Assembly: GCA_022801475.1 (NCBI GenBank)
Contig: JAAWSH010000134.1
Span: 1-5,265, forward strand
DNA from: Acutalibacter sp.
GTDB taxonomy: Bacteria; Bacillota; Clostridia; Oscillospirales; Acutalibacteraceae
Direction: 5' to 3'
Length of the DNA stretch: 5,265 nt
Part shown: in pieces, positions 1 to 4,607 of the stretch
How positions within the stretch are numbered: the first letter of the stretch is position 1
Layout: the number at the start of each line of letters is the position of its first letter
Notes under the pieces: model-generated
What the model was told of the DNA's origin: nothing
Seen by the model: only the letters and a program-made list of their open reading frames with translations
Database searches by the model: none
Position numbers and translations under genes: made by a program

Positions 1-180
1 CACATCTGCAGTTTTCAGATCTTCCATTCCCGCCTTGCCGTCAATGGCACCACAGGAACATGCATCCAGCAATGACTCCTCATGGGTATCCATGCCCAGC
101 ACGCAATGCCCCGTGTTCTGCTTCAACGACTTAGCAATAGATCCGCCAATTAATCCCAGCCCTACAACGACGACTTTCAT
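1..180 (-). CDS. tyrA: Prephenate dehydrogenase, N-terminal part (runs off left edge)
   Basis: Only the first 60 codons are in the window. The protein begins MKVVVVGLGLIGGSIAKSLK, a beta strand followed by a GxGxxGG dinucleotide-binding loop (Gly7, Gly9, Gly12, Gly13). An acidic residue, Asp31 in LGMDTHE, lies at the end of the second strand, as expected for an NAD-binding Rossmann fold. This pattern is typical of prephenate dehydrogenase, which oxidatively decarboxylates prephenate to 4-hydroxyphenylpyruvate, the precursor of tyrosine. The start codon overlaps the aroF stop codon as ATGA and no good Shine-Dalgarno sequence lies just upstream, so translation is probably coupled to aroF. The neighbouring DAHP synthase supports the aromatic assignment. 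The catalytic domain is outside the window, so another Rossmann dehydrogenase is not strictly excluded, and any C-terminal ACT domain cannot be seen. Confidence 0.88.
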   Translation of the reverse strand, partial: MKVVVVGLGLIGGSIAKSLKQNTGHCVLGMDTHEESLLDACSCGAIDGKAGMEDLKTADV

Positions 181-1190
181 AGGGCATGTACCGCATTCCA
201 TACCCGGCTTACCTTTTTAGCCAGGCTGTCAAACTGAGCTGGAGTAATAGACTGTGCTCCATCGCAAAGGGCATGACTAGGGTCGTTGTGTACCTCAATA
301 ATTAATCCATCGGCCCCAATGGCGGCAGCTGAAATGGCCAAAGGCTCGATCAACCAGTTAATGCCGCTGGCATGGCTGGGGTCCACTACGACAGGCAGAT
401 GAGAAAGACGCTTAATCACCGGAACGGCGGAAATATCCAGGGTATTACGAGTCATAGTCTCATAAGTACGAATGCCCCGCTCGCAGAGAATAACCTGTTC
501 GTTTCCCCCAGCCATGATATATTCTGCACTCATTAATAGTTCCTCAATAGTATTAGCCAGGCCTCGCTTTAGCAGGATGGGCTTATCTATTCGTCCCAAC
601 TGCTTGAGCAGTTCAAAATTCTGCATGTTCCTGGCCCCTACTTGAATAATATCCACATCGTCAAACAGGGACAGATGATCCATACTCATAATCTCGGTGA
701 CAATGGGCAGTCCCGTCTTTTTCTTTGCTTCCGAAAGCAGCTCCAGTCCCTCTGCCTTCATACCTTGAAAAGCATAGGGCGAAGTGCGGGGCTTGAAGGC
801 ACCTCCCCGCAGGAAAGCAGCTCCAGAGGCCTTGACGCTTTCCGCTATGTCACAGATCTGCTCTTCGCTCTCCACCGAGCAAGGCCCGGCAATCAGTGTC
901 AGGCCTCCCCCGCCAATCTGCTGTCCCCCTGGCAATGTAACCACGGTATCCTCTGGATGAAATTTTCTATTGGCCTTTTTATAGGGCTCCTGCACCCGGC
1001 GTACGGCCTCTACCACATCCTGGGCGGCAATATATTCATCATCTATTACGGTGGTATCTCCAATAAGCCCTAGTACCGTGCTGTGCGCGCCTACCCAGGT
1101 ATTAACGGTCACATCATAACGGCTGGTCAGCTTTTTCATAAAGTCGTCCACTTTTTCTTGAAGTTGGTTGGGCTTAAGTACAATAATCAT
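177..1190 (-). CDS. aroF: 3-deoxy-7-phosphoheptulonate (DAHP) synthase, type I-beta
   Basis: The product condenses phosphoenolpyruvate with erythrose 4-phosphate to DAHP, the first step of the shikimate pathway. The protein has 337 residues, close to the usual size of the type I-beta form with an N-terminal ferredoxin-like domain. Residues 1 to about 70 form that domain, which in the Thermotoga enzyme mediates Tyr/Phe inhibition. The TIM-barrel motifs follow in order: AGPCSVES (101-108, metal-ligand Cys104), GGAFKPRTSPYAFQG (129-143), ARNMQN (186-191), LLKRG (206-210), CERGIRT (236-242), VDPSHASG (269-276, metal-ligand His273), IIEVH (297-301, Glu299) and Asp310. All four family metal ligands are present. 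The open frame extends upstream to 1337, but the ATG at 1190 is chosen because AGGAGG lies 6 nt before it, the length then fits the family, and the extension runs through a terminator hairpin. The gene is preceded by a leader with terminators and overlaps tyrA. Confidence 0.96.
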   Translation of the reverse strand: MIIVLKPNQLQEKVDDFMKKLTSRYDVTVNTWVGAHSTVLGLIGDTTVIDDEYIAAQDVVEAVRRVQEPYKKANRKFHPEDTVVTLPGGQQIGGGGLTLIAGPCSVESEEQICDIAESVKASGAAFLRGGAFKPRTSPYAFQGMKAEGLELLSEAKKKTGLPIVTEIMSMDHLSLFDDVDIIQVGARNMQNFELLKQLGRIDKPILLKRGLANTIEELLMSAEYIMAGGNEQVILCERGIRTYETMTRNTLDISAVPVIKRLSHLPVVVDPSHASGINWLIEPLAISAAAIGADGLIIEVHNDPSHALCDGAQSITPAQFDSLAKKVSRVWNAVHAL

Positions 1191-1196
1191 ATTCAT

Positions 1197-1202
1197 CCTC
1201 CT
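1197..1202 (-). promoter_or_regulatory. aroF ribosome binding site
   Basis: A perfect AGGAGG sits 6 nt before the ATG at 1190. A second in-frame ATG at 1196 directly touches the AGGAGG, with no spacing, so it cannot use this site. The site therefore fixes the aroF start at 1190 rather than at the longer open frame beginning at 1337. Confidence 0.85.
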
Positions 1203-1261
1203 AACAAAAATTTTTGCAAGATCGGAAACAGCGTCGTTCAAAGTTCTGCAACTCTGAACAC

Positions 1262-1287
1262 AAAAAAGCGGAGCACCACGGCTCCGC
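1262..1287 (-). terminator. Intrinsic terminator in aroF leader (T2)
   Basis: On the minus strand a perfect 7-bp stem, GCGGAGC/GCTCCGC, encloses a 6-nt loop and is followed by six T residues. It lies between the aroF promoter and aroF, with its T-run ending about 70 nt before the start codon. It must therefore be read through or prevented from forming for aroF and tyrA to be expressed, which is the hallmark of an attenuator. I did not find an obvious competing antiterminator helix by eye. Confidence 0.8.
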
Positions 1288-1340
1288 AAATACAAATCTC
1301 TATCTTCTTGTCTACTACAGACAGGTCGTAGCAACATGGT

Positions 1341-1445
1341 TCAAGAGGAAACGCAGCCGTCTATTCCGTTGTACACACAAAAAGCCCGCGCGGTAAATCG
1401 CAGGCTAAAGTAATAATAAAATCGTTTTGCACTGTAAACGGCCAT
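1341..1445 (-). CDS. Putative aromatic-rich leader peptide of the aroF-tyrA operon
   Basis: A 34-codon frame begins with ATG 40 nt downstream of the predicted transcription start and ends with TGA. It contains five Tyr and four Phe codons, including five in a row at codons 9-13 (TTT TAT TAT TAC TTT, reading FYYYF). A modest AAAGGA sequence lies 11 nt before the ATG. A terminator-like hairpin begins at codon 14. The position between promoter and terminators, ahead of the DAHP synthase and prephenate dehydrogenase genes, matches the layout of amino-acid attenuators such as the enterobacterial pheA and trp leaders, in which ribosome stalling at codons for the end product controls readthrough. 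One odd point is that the frame continues through the first hairpin and stops after it, unlike classical leaders. The local AT-richness could produce TTT/TAT codons by chance. Function is inferred; translation is not shown. Confidence 0.55.
   Translation of the reverse strand: MAVYSAKRFYYYFSLRFTARAFCVYNGIDGCVSS
1379..1405 (-). terminator. Terminator-like hairpin in aroF leader (T1)
   Basis: GCCTGCG and CGCGGGC form a 7-bp stem with one G-U pair around an 8-nt loop, followed by five T residues and then GTGTG. The 5' arm begins within codon 14 of the putative leader peptide, immediately after the FYYYF codons. A ribosome paused on codons 11-13 would cover this arm and block folding. It may be a real intrinsic terminator or part of an alternative fold. 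The short T-run makes it weaker than T2. Confidence 0.6.
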
Positions 1446-1490
1446 AGACAGAGATGTCCTTTCTATGCAATATCTTTATCTTTGAATTTC

Positions 1491-1519
1491 ATTTTATCTC
1501 AAATTTACTGTCTTGTCAA
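1491..1519 (-). promoter_or_regulatory. aroF-tyrA operon promoter
   Basis: TTGACA (1519-1514) and TAAAAT (1496-1491) are separated by exactly 17 nt, a near-perfect sigma-A-type promoter. The -35 box begins 9 bases beyond the aroK stop codon. Transcription would start near 1484, giving a leader of roughly 295 nt before aroF. I see no terminator between aroK and this promoter, so transcripts from the aroE promoter may also enter the leader and be subject to its hairpins. Confidence 0.85.
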
Positions 1520-1527
1520 GTGCTTTT

Positions 1528-2061
1528 TCACCCACCATTACTGGTCTGGAGCCAGTGCGCATAGGCCGTTTCCACCCGTCGGGCCACTGTTAGGGGCGGG
1601 GCGCCTGCGTCTACAGTCAGGTCCGCAGCTGTCCGGTATAAAGGACAACGCTTTTCATGAAGCATAGCAATCACCTGCCGCCGGTCCGGCACTTGCAGCA
1701 GTGGACGCCGCTTGTCCCGCTTTAGACGTTCTTGGAGCGCTGCCAGGGGAGCATCCAAAAAAATAATGACTCCCCCGTTTTCGTGAAAGGCCTCCACATT
1801 CTTTTCGGCCAGTACCGTACCCCCGCCACTGGCAATAATCTGTTGCTTTTTTTCTGCTATTTCTCGCACAACCTGGGTCTCCCGCCTACGAAAACCATCT
1901 TCACCATATTCTGCAAAAATCTCCGAGACCGTCATGCCCTCCCGGGCCTCAATGTACTGGTCCAGGTCGCAAAATTCCCGTTCCATTAGTTTTGCCAGCC
2001 ACCGGCCCACACTGGTCTTTCCGCAGCCCATAAAGCCGCAAAGGATGATATTTCCACTCAT
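1528..2061 (-). CDS. aroK: Shikimate kinase
   Basis: This cytoplasmic enzyme uses ATP to phosphorylate shikimate at its 3-hydroxyl, the fifth step of chorismate synthesis. The 177-residue protein fits the family's usual 160-180. Visible motifs are the Walker A loop GFMGCGKTS (9-17, Lys15, Thr16), the DLD motif (Asp32, Asp34) that contacts Mg2+ and shikimate, the FRRRE stretch (57-61) with the family's Arg-x-x-Glu, the GGG shikimate-binding turn (79-81), the lid RRPLLQ (118-123), and the later RCPLYRTAAD segment (138-147). No key residue is missing. The ATG overlaps the aroE stop as ATGA. GGAGGT lies 5 nt upstream inside aroE, supporting this start and coupled translation. The gene could equally be named aroL; no sequence feature distinguishes the two. 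Confidence 0.95.
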   Translation of the reverse strand: MSGNIILCGFMGCGKTSVGRWLAKLMEREFCDLDQYIEAREGMTVSEIFAEYGEDGFRRRETQVVREIAEKKQQIIASGGGTVLAEKNVEAFHENGGVIIFLDAPLAALQERLKRDKRRPLLQVPDRRQVIAMLHEKRCPLYRTAADLTVDAGAPPLTVARRVETAYAHWLQTSNGG

Positions 2062-2966
2062 GACCGACCTCCAAACAGCCGCTCCATCTCCTCCTGGGCA
2101 TCTTGAATTAGCCGCAAAAGGTCCTCATTACGGAACTCTGTATCATACCATATCTTGTGGGAGTAAGCCGCCTGGCACACCAGCATTCCCATGCCAGGCA
2201 CGGTTTTCACACCCAACCCACAGGCTTTTTTTAGCAGCGCCGTCTCTGTAGGGTTATAGACCGCGTCGAATACCGCGTCGCACCGGGCCACTACCCGGTC
2301 GCTGACAGGGCAGGCCTCCCAGTGGGGATACATGCCCACGCTGGTGGCGTTGACCAGTAGGCCGTAGCGGCAGGAGGGCTCCTCCTCCAGCTCCCGGTAG
2401 CTTTTCACCGTGACCATAAAGCGCCGGTCCCCCCGGCCCCGGGCAAACTCCGCCAACCTATTGGCCAACTCCATGGCCTTTTCGTAAGAGCCCTCCCGGT
2501 GGACCAGGGTGATGTCAAAATCCTCATGCTGGATCGCCGCCTGAAAAGCTACGGCCTTGGCCGCGCCGCCACTACCCAGAATCAGCACTTTCCGACGGAA
2601 ATCCAGACCGTGGATCGCCAGAGACACCGCTGCGCCGGCGCCATCGGTGGTATAGCCGTAAAGCTTGCCGTCCACCACCTTCACGGTGTTTACCGAGCCG
2701 CATAGCTTCGCACTCTCACACATATCCTCAAGGTAGGGTATGATAGCTGTCTTATGGGGGATGGTAACGTTAAAGCAATCCAGTTCCCGCAGTTTTGGTA
2801 ACGCCGCTTTCAAATCTGGTACATCCAGCACCTGATACTCCATTGGAATGTTAGAGAGCTCAAATAGGTGTTTCTGAATAAAAGGCGACATGGTATGCCC
2901 AATGGGGTGGCCAATCACCCCTGCTCGGACAGCCGCCTTGCCGACGGCCATCTTCTGTGTGATCAT
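2058..2966 (-). CDS. aroE: Shikimate dehydrogenase (NADP+)
   Basis: The enzyme reversibly reduces 3-dehydroshikimate to shikimate with NADPH, the fourth step of the pathway, directly before the AroK step. Visible motifs in the 302-residue protein are the substrate loop GHPIGHTMSP (19-28), NVTIPHK (66-72, catalytic Lys72), GSVNT (90-94), TTDG (106-109, catalytic Asp108), the nucleotide-binding loop GSGGAAKA (131-138), NATSVGM (206-212), YNPTET (237-242) and GMGMLVCQA (258-266). The first serine of the usual HSxSP substrate motif is Thr25 here, a conservative change. It is slightly longer than the common 270-290 residues because of N- and C-terminal tails. The ATG at 2966 is preferred because GAGGG lies 9 nt upstream, while the in-frame ATG at 2951 has no such site. 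It forms an operon with aroK. Confidence 0.95.
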   Translation of the reverse strand: MITQKMAVGKAAVRAGVIGHPIGHTMSPFIQKHLFELSNIPMEYQVLDVPDLKAALPKLRELDCFNVTIPHKTAIIPYLEDMCESAKLCGSVNTVKVVDGKLYGYTTDGAGAAVSLAIHGLDFRRKVLILGSGGAAKAVAFQAAIQHEDFDITLVHREGSYEKAMELANRLAEFARGRGDRRFMVTVKSYRELEEEPSCRYGLLVNATSVGMYPHWEACPVSDRVVARCDAVFDAVYNPTETALLKKACGLGVKTVPGMGMLVCQAAYSHKIWYDTEFRNEDLLRLIQDAQEEMERLFGGRS

Positions 2967-3049
2967 GGAGATTTTCCCTCTTCCTTTCTGGATTTTGTGG
3001 ACCGTAGCCGGGAAAAAGGCCCAAATATGGATTTTTTTTCATTTCATAG

Positions 3050-3078
3050 TTGACAAAGGGCCACGCAGTAAATAAAAT
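3050..3078 (+). promoter_or_regulatory. acpP promoter
   Basis: TTGACA (3050-3055), a 17-nt spacer and TAAAAT (3073-3078) form a near-consensus sigma-A-type promoter. Its expected start is near 3085, leaving a leader of about 160 nt before acpP. It faces the aroE promoter on the opposite strand, so RNA polymerase leaving here would run over the aroE promoter. Confidence 0.75.
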
Positions 3079-3120
3079 GAAAGGGATAGATGTACTCACC
3101 GTAGGCTCCGGTATGGGACT

Positions 3121-3149
3121 ATTATAGCACAGGCGTGCAGGTTTGTCCA
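3121..3149 (-). promoter_or_regulatory. aroE-aroK promoter
   Basis: On the minus strand TGGACA (3149-3144), a 17-nt spacer and a perfect TATAAT (3126-3121) make a strong promoter. TGC directly precedes TATAAT, giving an extended -10 element. The expected start is near 3114, about 148 nt before aroE. I found no convincing terminator or leader peptide in that stretch. Confidence 0.8.
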
Positions 3150-3177
3150 TCATCACTCACAGCGGCTCAAGCTGTTA

Positions 3178-3206
3178 GGGAATCCGTCCCGTAGGACTGG
3201 ACTCCC
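3178..3206 (+). other. Strong hairpin in acpP 5' leader
   Basis: GGGAATCC (3178-3185) pairs with GGACTCCC (3199-3206) with one A-C mismatch. Inside it GTCC pairs with GGAC around a CGTA loop, leaving one bulged T at 3198. This gives 11 base pairs. No T-run follows on either strand, so it is not a terminator. It ends 23 nt before the acpP ribosome binding site and could stabilise the mRNA or be a protein-binding site. Its function is unknown. Confidence 0.55.
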
Positions 3207-3243
3207 ACAAATATGAAATATCTAAAATTAGGAGGCAGCAAAG

Positions 3244-3477
3244 ATGGTTCTGGAAAAAATTAAAACAATACTCAGTGAGCAGTTCAGTGTAGAAGAAAGT
3301 GAGATCTCTCCTGAAACTCTTTTGGAGGATGACCTGGGGGCCGACTCCTTGGATGTAGTGGACCTGCTGATGACCATTGAGGACGATTTTGAGGTGGAGA
3401 TCCCTGACGAAGAGGTAGAAAATATCAAGACAGTGGGCGCACTGGTAGAGTACATCGAGAGCCACTCTCAGGACTAA
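3244..3477 (+). CDS. acpP: Acyl carrier protein
   Basis: The 77-residue acidic protein carries growing acyl chains as thioesters for type II fatty acid synthesis in the cytoplasm. The phosphopantetheine site is the DSL motif (Asp34, Ser35, Leu36) within GADSLDVVDL, at the start of helix II. The following stretch, LLMTIEDDFEVEIPDEEVENIKTV, is split across the typical recognition helix and loop and matches housekeeping AcpP. Length and the many Asp/Glu residues are normal for the family. AGGAGG at 3230-3235 lies 8 nt before the ATG, an ideal spacing. The gene has its own promoter and terminator, so it appears to be a single-gene unit. No fab or pls genes are adjacent in the window, but the DSL context and size make a specialised polyketide or D-alanyl carrier protein less likely. 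Confidence 0.95.
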   Translation: MVLEKIKTILSEQFSVEESEISPETLLEDDLGADSLDVVDLLMTIEDDFEVEIPDEEVENIKTVGALVEYIESHSQD

Positions 3478-3489
3478 GCCCCGCTTTCG

Positions 3490-3522
3490 GCCCGCGGCAG
3501 AACTTTTGCCCGGGCTTTTTTT
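3490..3522 (+). terminator. acpP intrinsic terminator
   Basis: GCCCG plus GGCA pair with TGCC plus CGGGC, giving 9 bp with one bulged C around a 7-nt loop. Seven T residues follow. It begins 13 nt after the acpP stop codon and should separate acpP from the VOC genes downstream. Confidence 0.9.
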
Positions 3523-3550
3523 CATATTTTTAGCCAGCGGTGGCCTTTCA

Positions 3551-3574
3551 AACATGACGGTATGCTGTCATGTT
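3551..3574. repeat. Perfect 8-bp inverted repeat upstream of VOC gene 1
   Basis: AACATGAC (3551-3558) and GTCATGTT (3567-3574) are perfect inverted copies separated by 8 nt. There is no T-run on either strand, so it is not a terminator. The size and symmetry suit an operator for a dimeric regulator. It lies about 60 nt before the first VOC gene, but I found no clear promoter next to it. Its role is unassigned. Confidence 0.5.
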
Positions 3575-3636
3575 CCGATGCTTGCAGAAACAACCTCTTT
3601 TGAGGGCATATTTAAGAGTGAAGGGAATGATTCCGC

Positions 3637-3984
3637 ATGATTCAGAATTTCCAATGTGTGAACATCAGCTCAAAGAATCCAAAAGCCCTGGCGGATTTTT
3701 ATCGCTTAATTGGCGCGCCGGTGTTTGTGGAAAACGACTGCTATGACGGCTGGAACATCGGCGACCCGGAAAAGGGCGGCTATGTGTGCTGCTGGGATGA
3801 GAATATCTGGGGAAAGTCCACGGCGGGCTTTGTCACCATTGTTCTAAACTCTGACGATGTTCAGAAGACGTATGAAGAGCTCAAGGCCAAGGGCCTTGAA
3901 ATCGACCCGCCCAAAACCGCTGTCTGGGGCGGTCAGGAGCTGACCTTCCAGGACCCGGACGGCAACTCTGTGCTGATACTGTAA
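3637..3984 (+). CDS. VOC (glyoxalase/bleomycin-resistance fold) protein 1
   Basis: The 115-residue protein has one vicinal-oxygen-chelate module made of two beta-alpha-beta-beta-beta units. The first holds NPKALADFY, the usual helix after strand 1. The second holds DDVQKTYEELKAKG followed by LTFQDPDGN (102-110), the family's signature near the C-terminus. Such proteins act as metal-dependent lyases or dioxygenases or bind drugs; the substrate here cannot be told. The position that usually carries the first metal-binding His is Cys7, and the usual Glu after DPDGN is replaced within NSVLIL, so metal binding by the standard ligands is doubtful. It also contains a Cys-Cys pair at 51-52. A weak AAGGG lies about 11 nt before the ATG. 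No strong promoter is visible, and readthrough past the acpP terminator is possible. Confidence 0.85.
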   Translation: MIQNFQCVNISSKNPKALADFYRLIGAPVFVENDCYDGWNIGDPEKGGYVCCWDENIWGKSTAGFVTIVLNSDDVQKTYEELKAKGLEIDPPKTAVWGGQELTFQDPDGNSVLIL

Positions 3985-3991
3985 GAATTTA

Positions 3992-4087
3992 TACCGATAA
4001 GATTTGTACTAGGATATTCAAGCGTAGTTTTGCGGCACAGTCAACGGCGAAATTTGCCGAATAGACTGATGCAATATCCTATCGGTA
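3992..4087. repeat. Nested imperfect inverted repeat between the VOC genes
   Basis: Four helices nest within 96 bases. TACCGAT (3992-3998) pairs with ATCGGTA (4081-4087). AGGATATT (4011-4018) pairs with AATATCCT (4073-4080). GCA plus CAGTC (4035-4042) pairs with GACTG-A-TGC (4064-4072) with one bulge. CGGCGA (4045-4050) pairs with TTGCCG (4054-4059) with one G-T. On the left side, 12 and 16 unpaired bases interrupt the arms, while the right arm is almost continuous. The ends read TA-CCGATA and TATCGG-TA. It could be a structured RNA element in the mRNA or a small palindromic mobile element. No known family is recognised. Confidence 0.55.
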
Positions 4088-4095
4088 CCAGTGCT

Positions 4096-4102
4096 AAGGA
4101 GG
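4096..4102 (+). promoter_or_regulatory. Ribosome binding site of VOC gene 2
   Basis: AAGGAGG is followed by TTG after 8 nt and by ATG after 14 nt. The 8-nt spacing favours TTG at 4111 as the start, two codons ahead of the ATG at 4117. A longer in-frame opening at 4030 has no such site and lies inside the inverted repeat. Confidence 0.7.
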
Positions 4103-4110
4103 AAAAACAC

Positions 4111-4458
4111 TTGCAAATGAAGCTAGGGCATGTCAAACTTGGGGTCAGCGACTTGAAACGCTCTTTGGAGTGGTACACACAGATTCTGGGCTTTGAAGTG
4201 GACAGCTACTGGCCCAAGGAGAAGCCCAATTACTACGACTTCAAGGGCTCTGGGGCCACCTTCTCTATTGGCCAGGCAGAGCATGGGGGCATCTATCACG
4301 GAGGCCGGATCAATTTTGAGGTGGATGATGTGGGCGGCTTATGGGAGAAGCTCAAGGATAAGGCTACGGTGGTGGAGCCTATCTGGGATACCCCCTGGGG
4401 CACCAGGAAGTTCACCATAGCAGACCCGGACGGCAACGAGCTGGGATTTTCCCAGTGA
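4111..4458 (+). CDS. VOC (glyoxalase/bleomycin-resistance fold) protein 2
   Basis: This is a second single-module VOC protein, 115 residues from the TTG start or 113 from the ATG at 4117. Numbered from that ATG, it opens with GHVKLGVSDLKRSLEWYTQ, containing the usual first-strand His5 and the following helix. It continues with ILGFEV, RINFEVDDVGGLWEKLKDK (64-82) as the start of the second unit, and FTIADPDGNELGF (99-111) as the signature near the C-terminus. The His that commonly binds metal is present, but the position three after DPDGN is Gly rather than the usual Glu; a Glu directly follows DPDGN instead. The reaction and substrate cannot be inferred. It is only distantly similar to VOC protein 1, so a recent duplication is unlikely. 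A terminator follows the stop by two bases. Confidence 0.87.
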   Translation: MQMKLGHVKLGVSDLKRSLEWYTQILGFEVDSYWPKEKPNYYDFKGSGATFSIGQAEHGGIYHGGRINFEVDDVGGLWEKLKDKATVVEPIWDTPWGTRKFTIADPDGNELGFSQ

Positions 4459-4460
4459 CA

Positions 4461-4487
4461 AAAAAGCCCCTTTGACTGGGGCTTTTT
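4461..4487 (+). terminator. Intrinsic terminator after VOC gene 2
   Basis: AAAAAGCCCC and GGGGCTTTTT form a perfect 10-bp stem around a 7-nt loop, with the T-run continuing as CTTTTG. The opposite strand also ends in six T residues, so it could work both ways. It separates the VOC genes from proS. Confidence 0.92.
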
Positions 4488-4544
4488 CTTTTGTATCAGT
4501 CTGACCTGGTCATAAAATCGCACCCGGTTTTTTGCGCAAATTCC

Positions 4545-4573
4545 TTGCAAATCCCTCCCGTTCCCGCTATAAT
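4545..4573 (+). promoter_or_regulatory. proS promoter
   Basis: TTGCAA (4545-4550), a 17-nt spacer and a perfect TATAAT (4568-4573) lie just upstream of proS. The expected start is near 4580, leaving a leader of only about 28 nt. That is too short for a T-box, so regulation by uncharged tRNA-Pro is not supported here. Confidence 0.85.
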
Positions 4574-4607
4574 GAGTAGGAATACGCAATCGGAAAGGAC
4601 GATGGAT

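Noticed and set aside
642..1073. Plus-strand open frame of 143 codons opposite aroF
   Set aside because: It lies wholly antisense to conserved aroF catalytic motifs and shows no domain of its own.
1191..1337. N-terminal extension of AroF to the ATG at 1337
   Set aside because: The extension has no family similarity and is read through terminator T2. The AGGAGG before 1190 and the family length both support the shorter protein.
1191..1485. T-box riboswitch in the aroF leader
   Set aside because: The leader has a terminator and sits upstream of an aromatic operon, but the conserved T-box sequence (AGGGTGGNACCGCG) is absent. Only a short ACCGCG fragment occurs, inside hairpin T1, about 90 nt from the transcription start, which is too early for a full T-box.
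2986..3065. Terminator-like pairing GGCCC/GGGCC followed by T residues in the aroE leader
   Set aside because: The stem is only 5 bp across a loop of about 35 nt with no further pairing, so it is unlikely to act as an attenuator.
2860..3156. Minus-strand open frame of 98 codons overlapping the aroE start
   Set aside because: It has no ribosome binding site at its start or at its internal Met, lies mostly across the aroE promoter and leader, and then overlaps aroE out of frame. The peptide resembles no family I know.
3582..3612. MerR-type promoter (TTGCAG, long spacer with CCTC-TTTT-GAGG dyad, CATATT) for VOC gene 1
   Set aside because: The spacer is 19 to 21 nt depending on the -10 chosen, the -10 is weak, and the 4-bp dyad is off centre. 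The match is too loose to call.
4531..4540. Palindrome TTTGCGCAAA just upstream of the proS -35 box
   Set aside because: Ten bases of self-complementary sequence next to an A/T-rich promoter is expected by chance often enough. No second copy was seen in the window.
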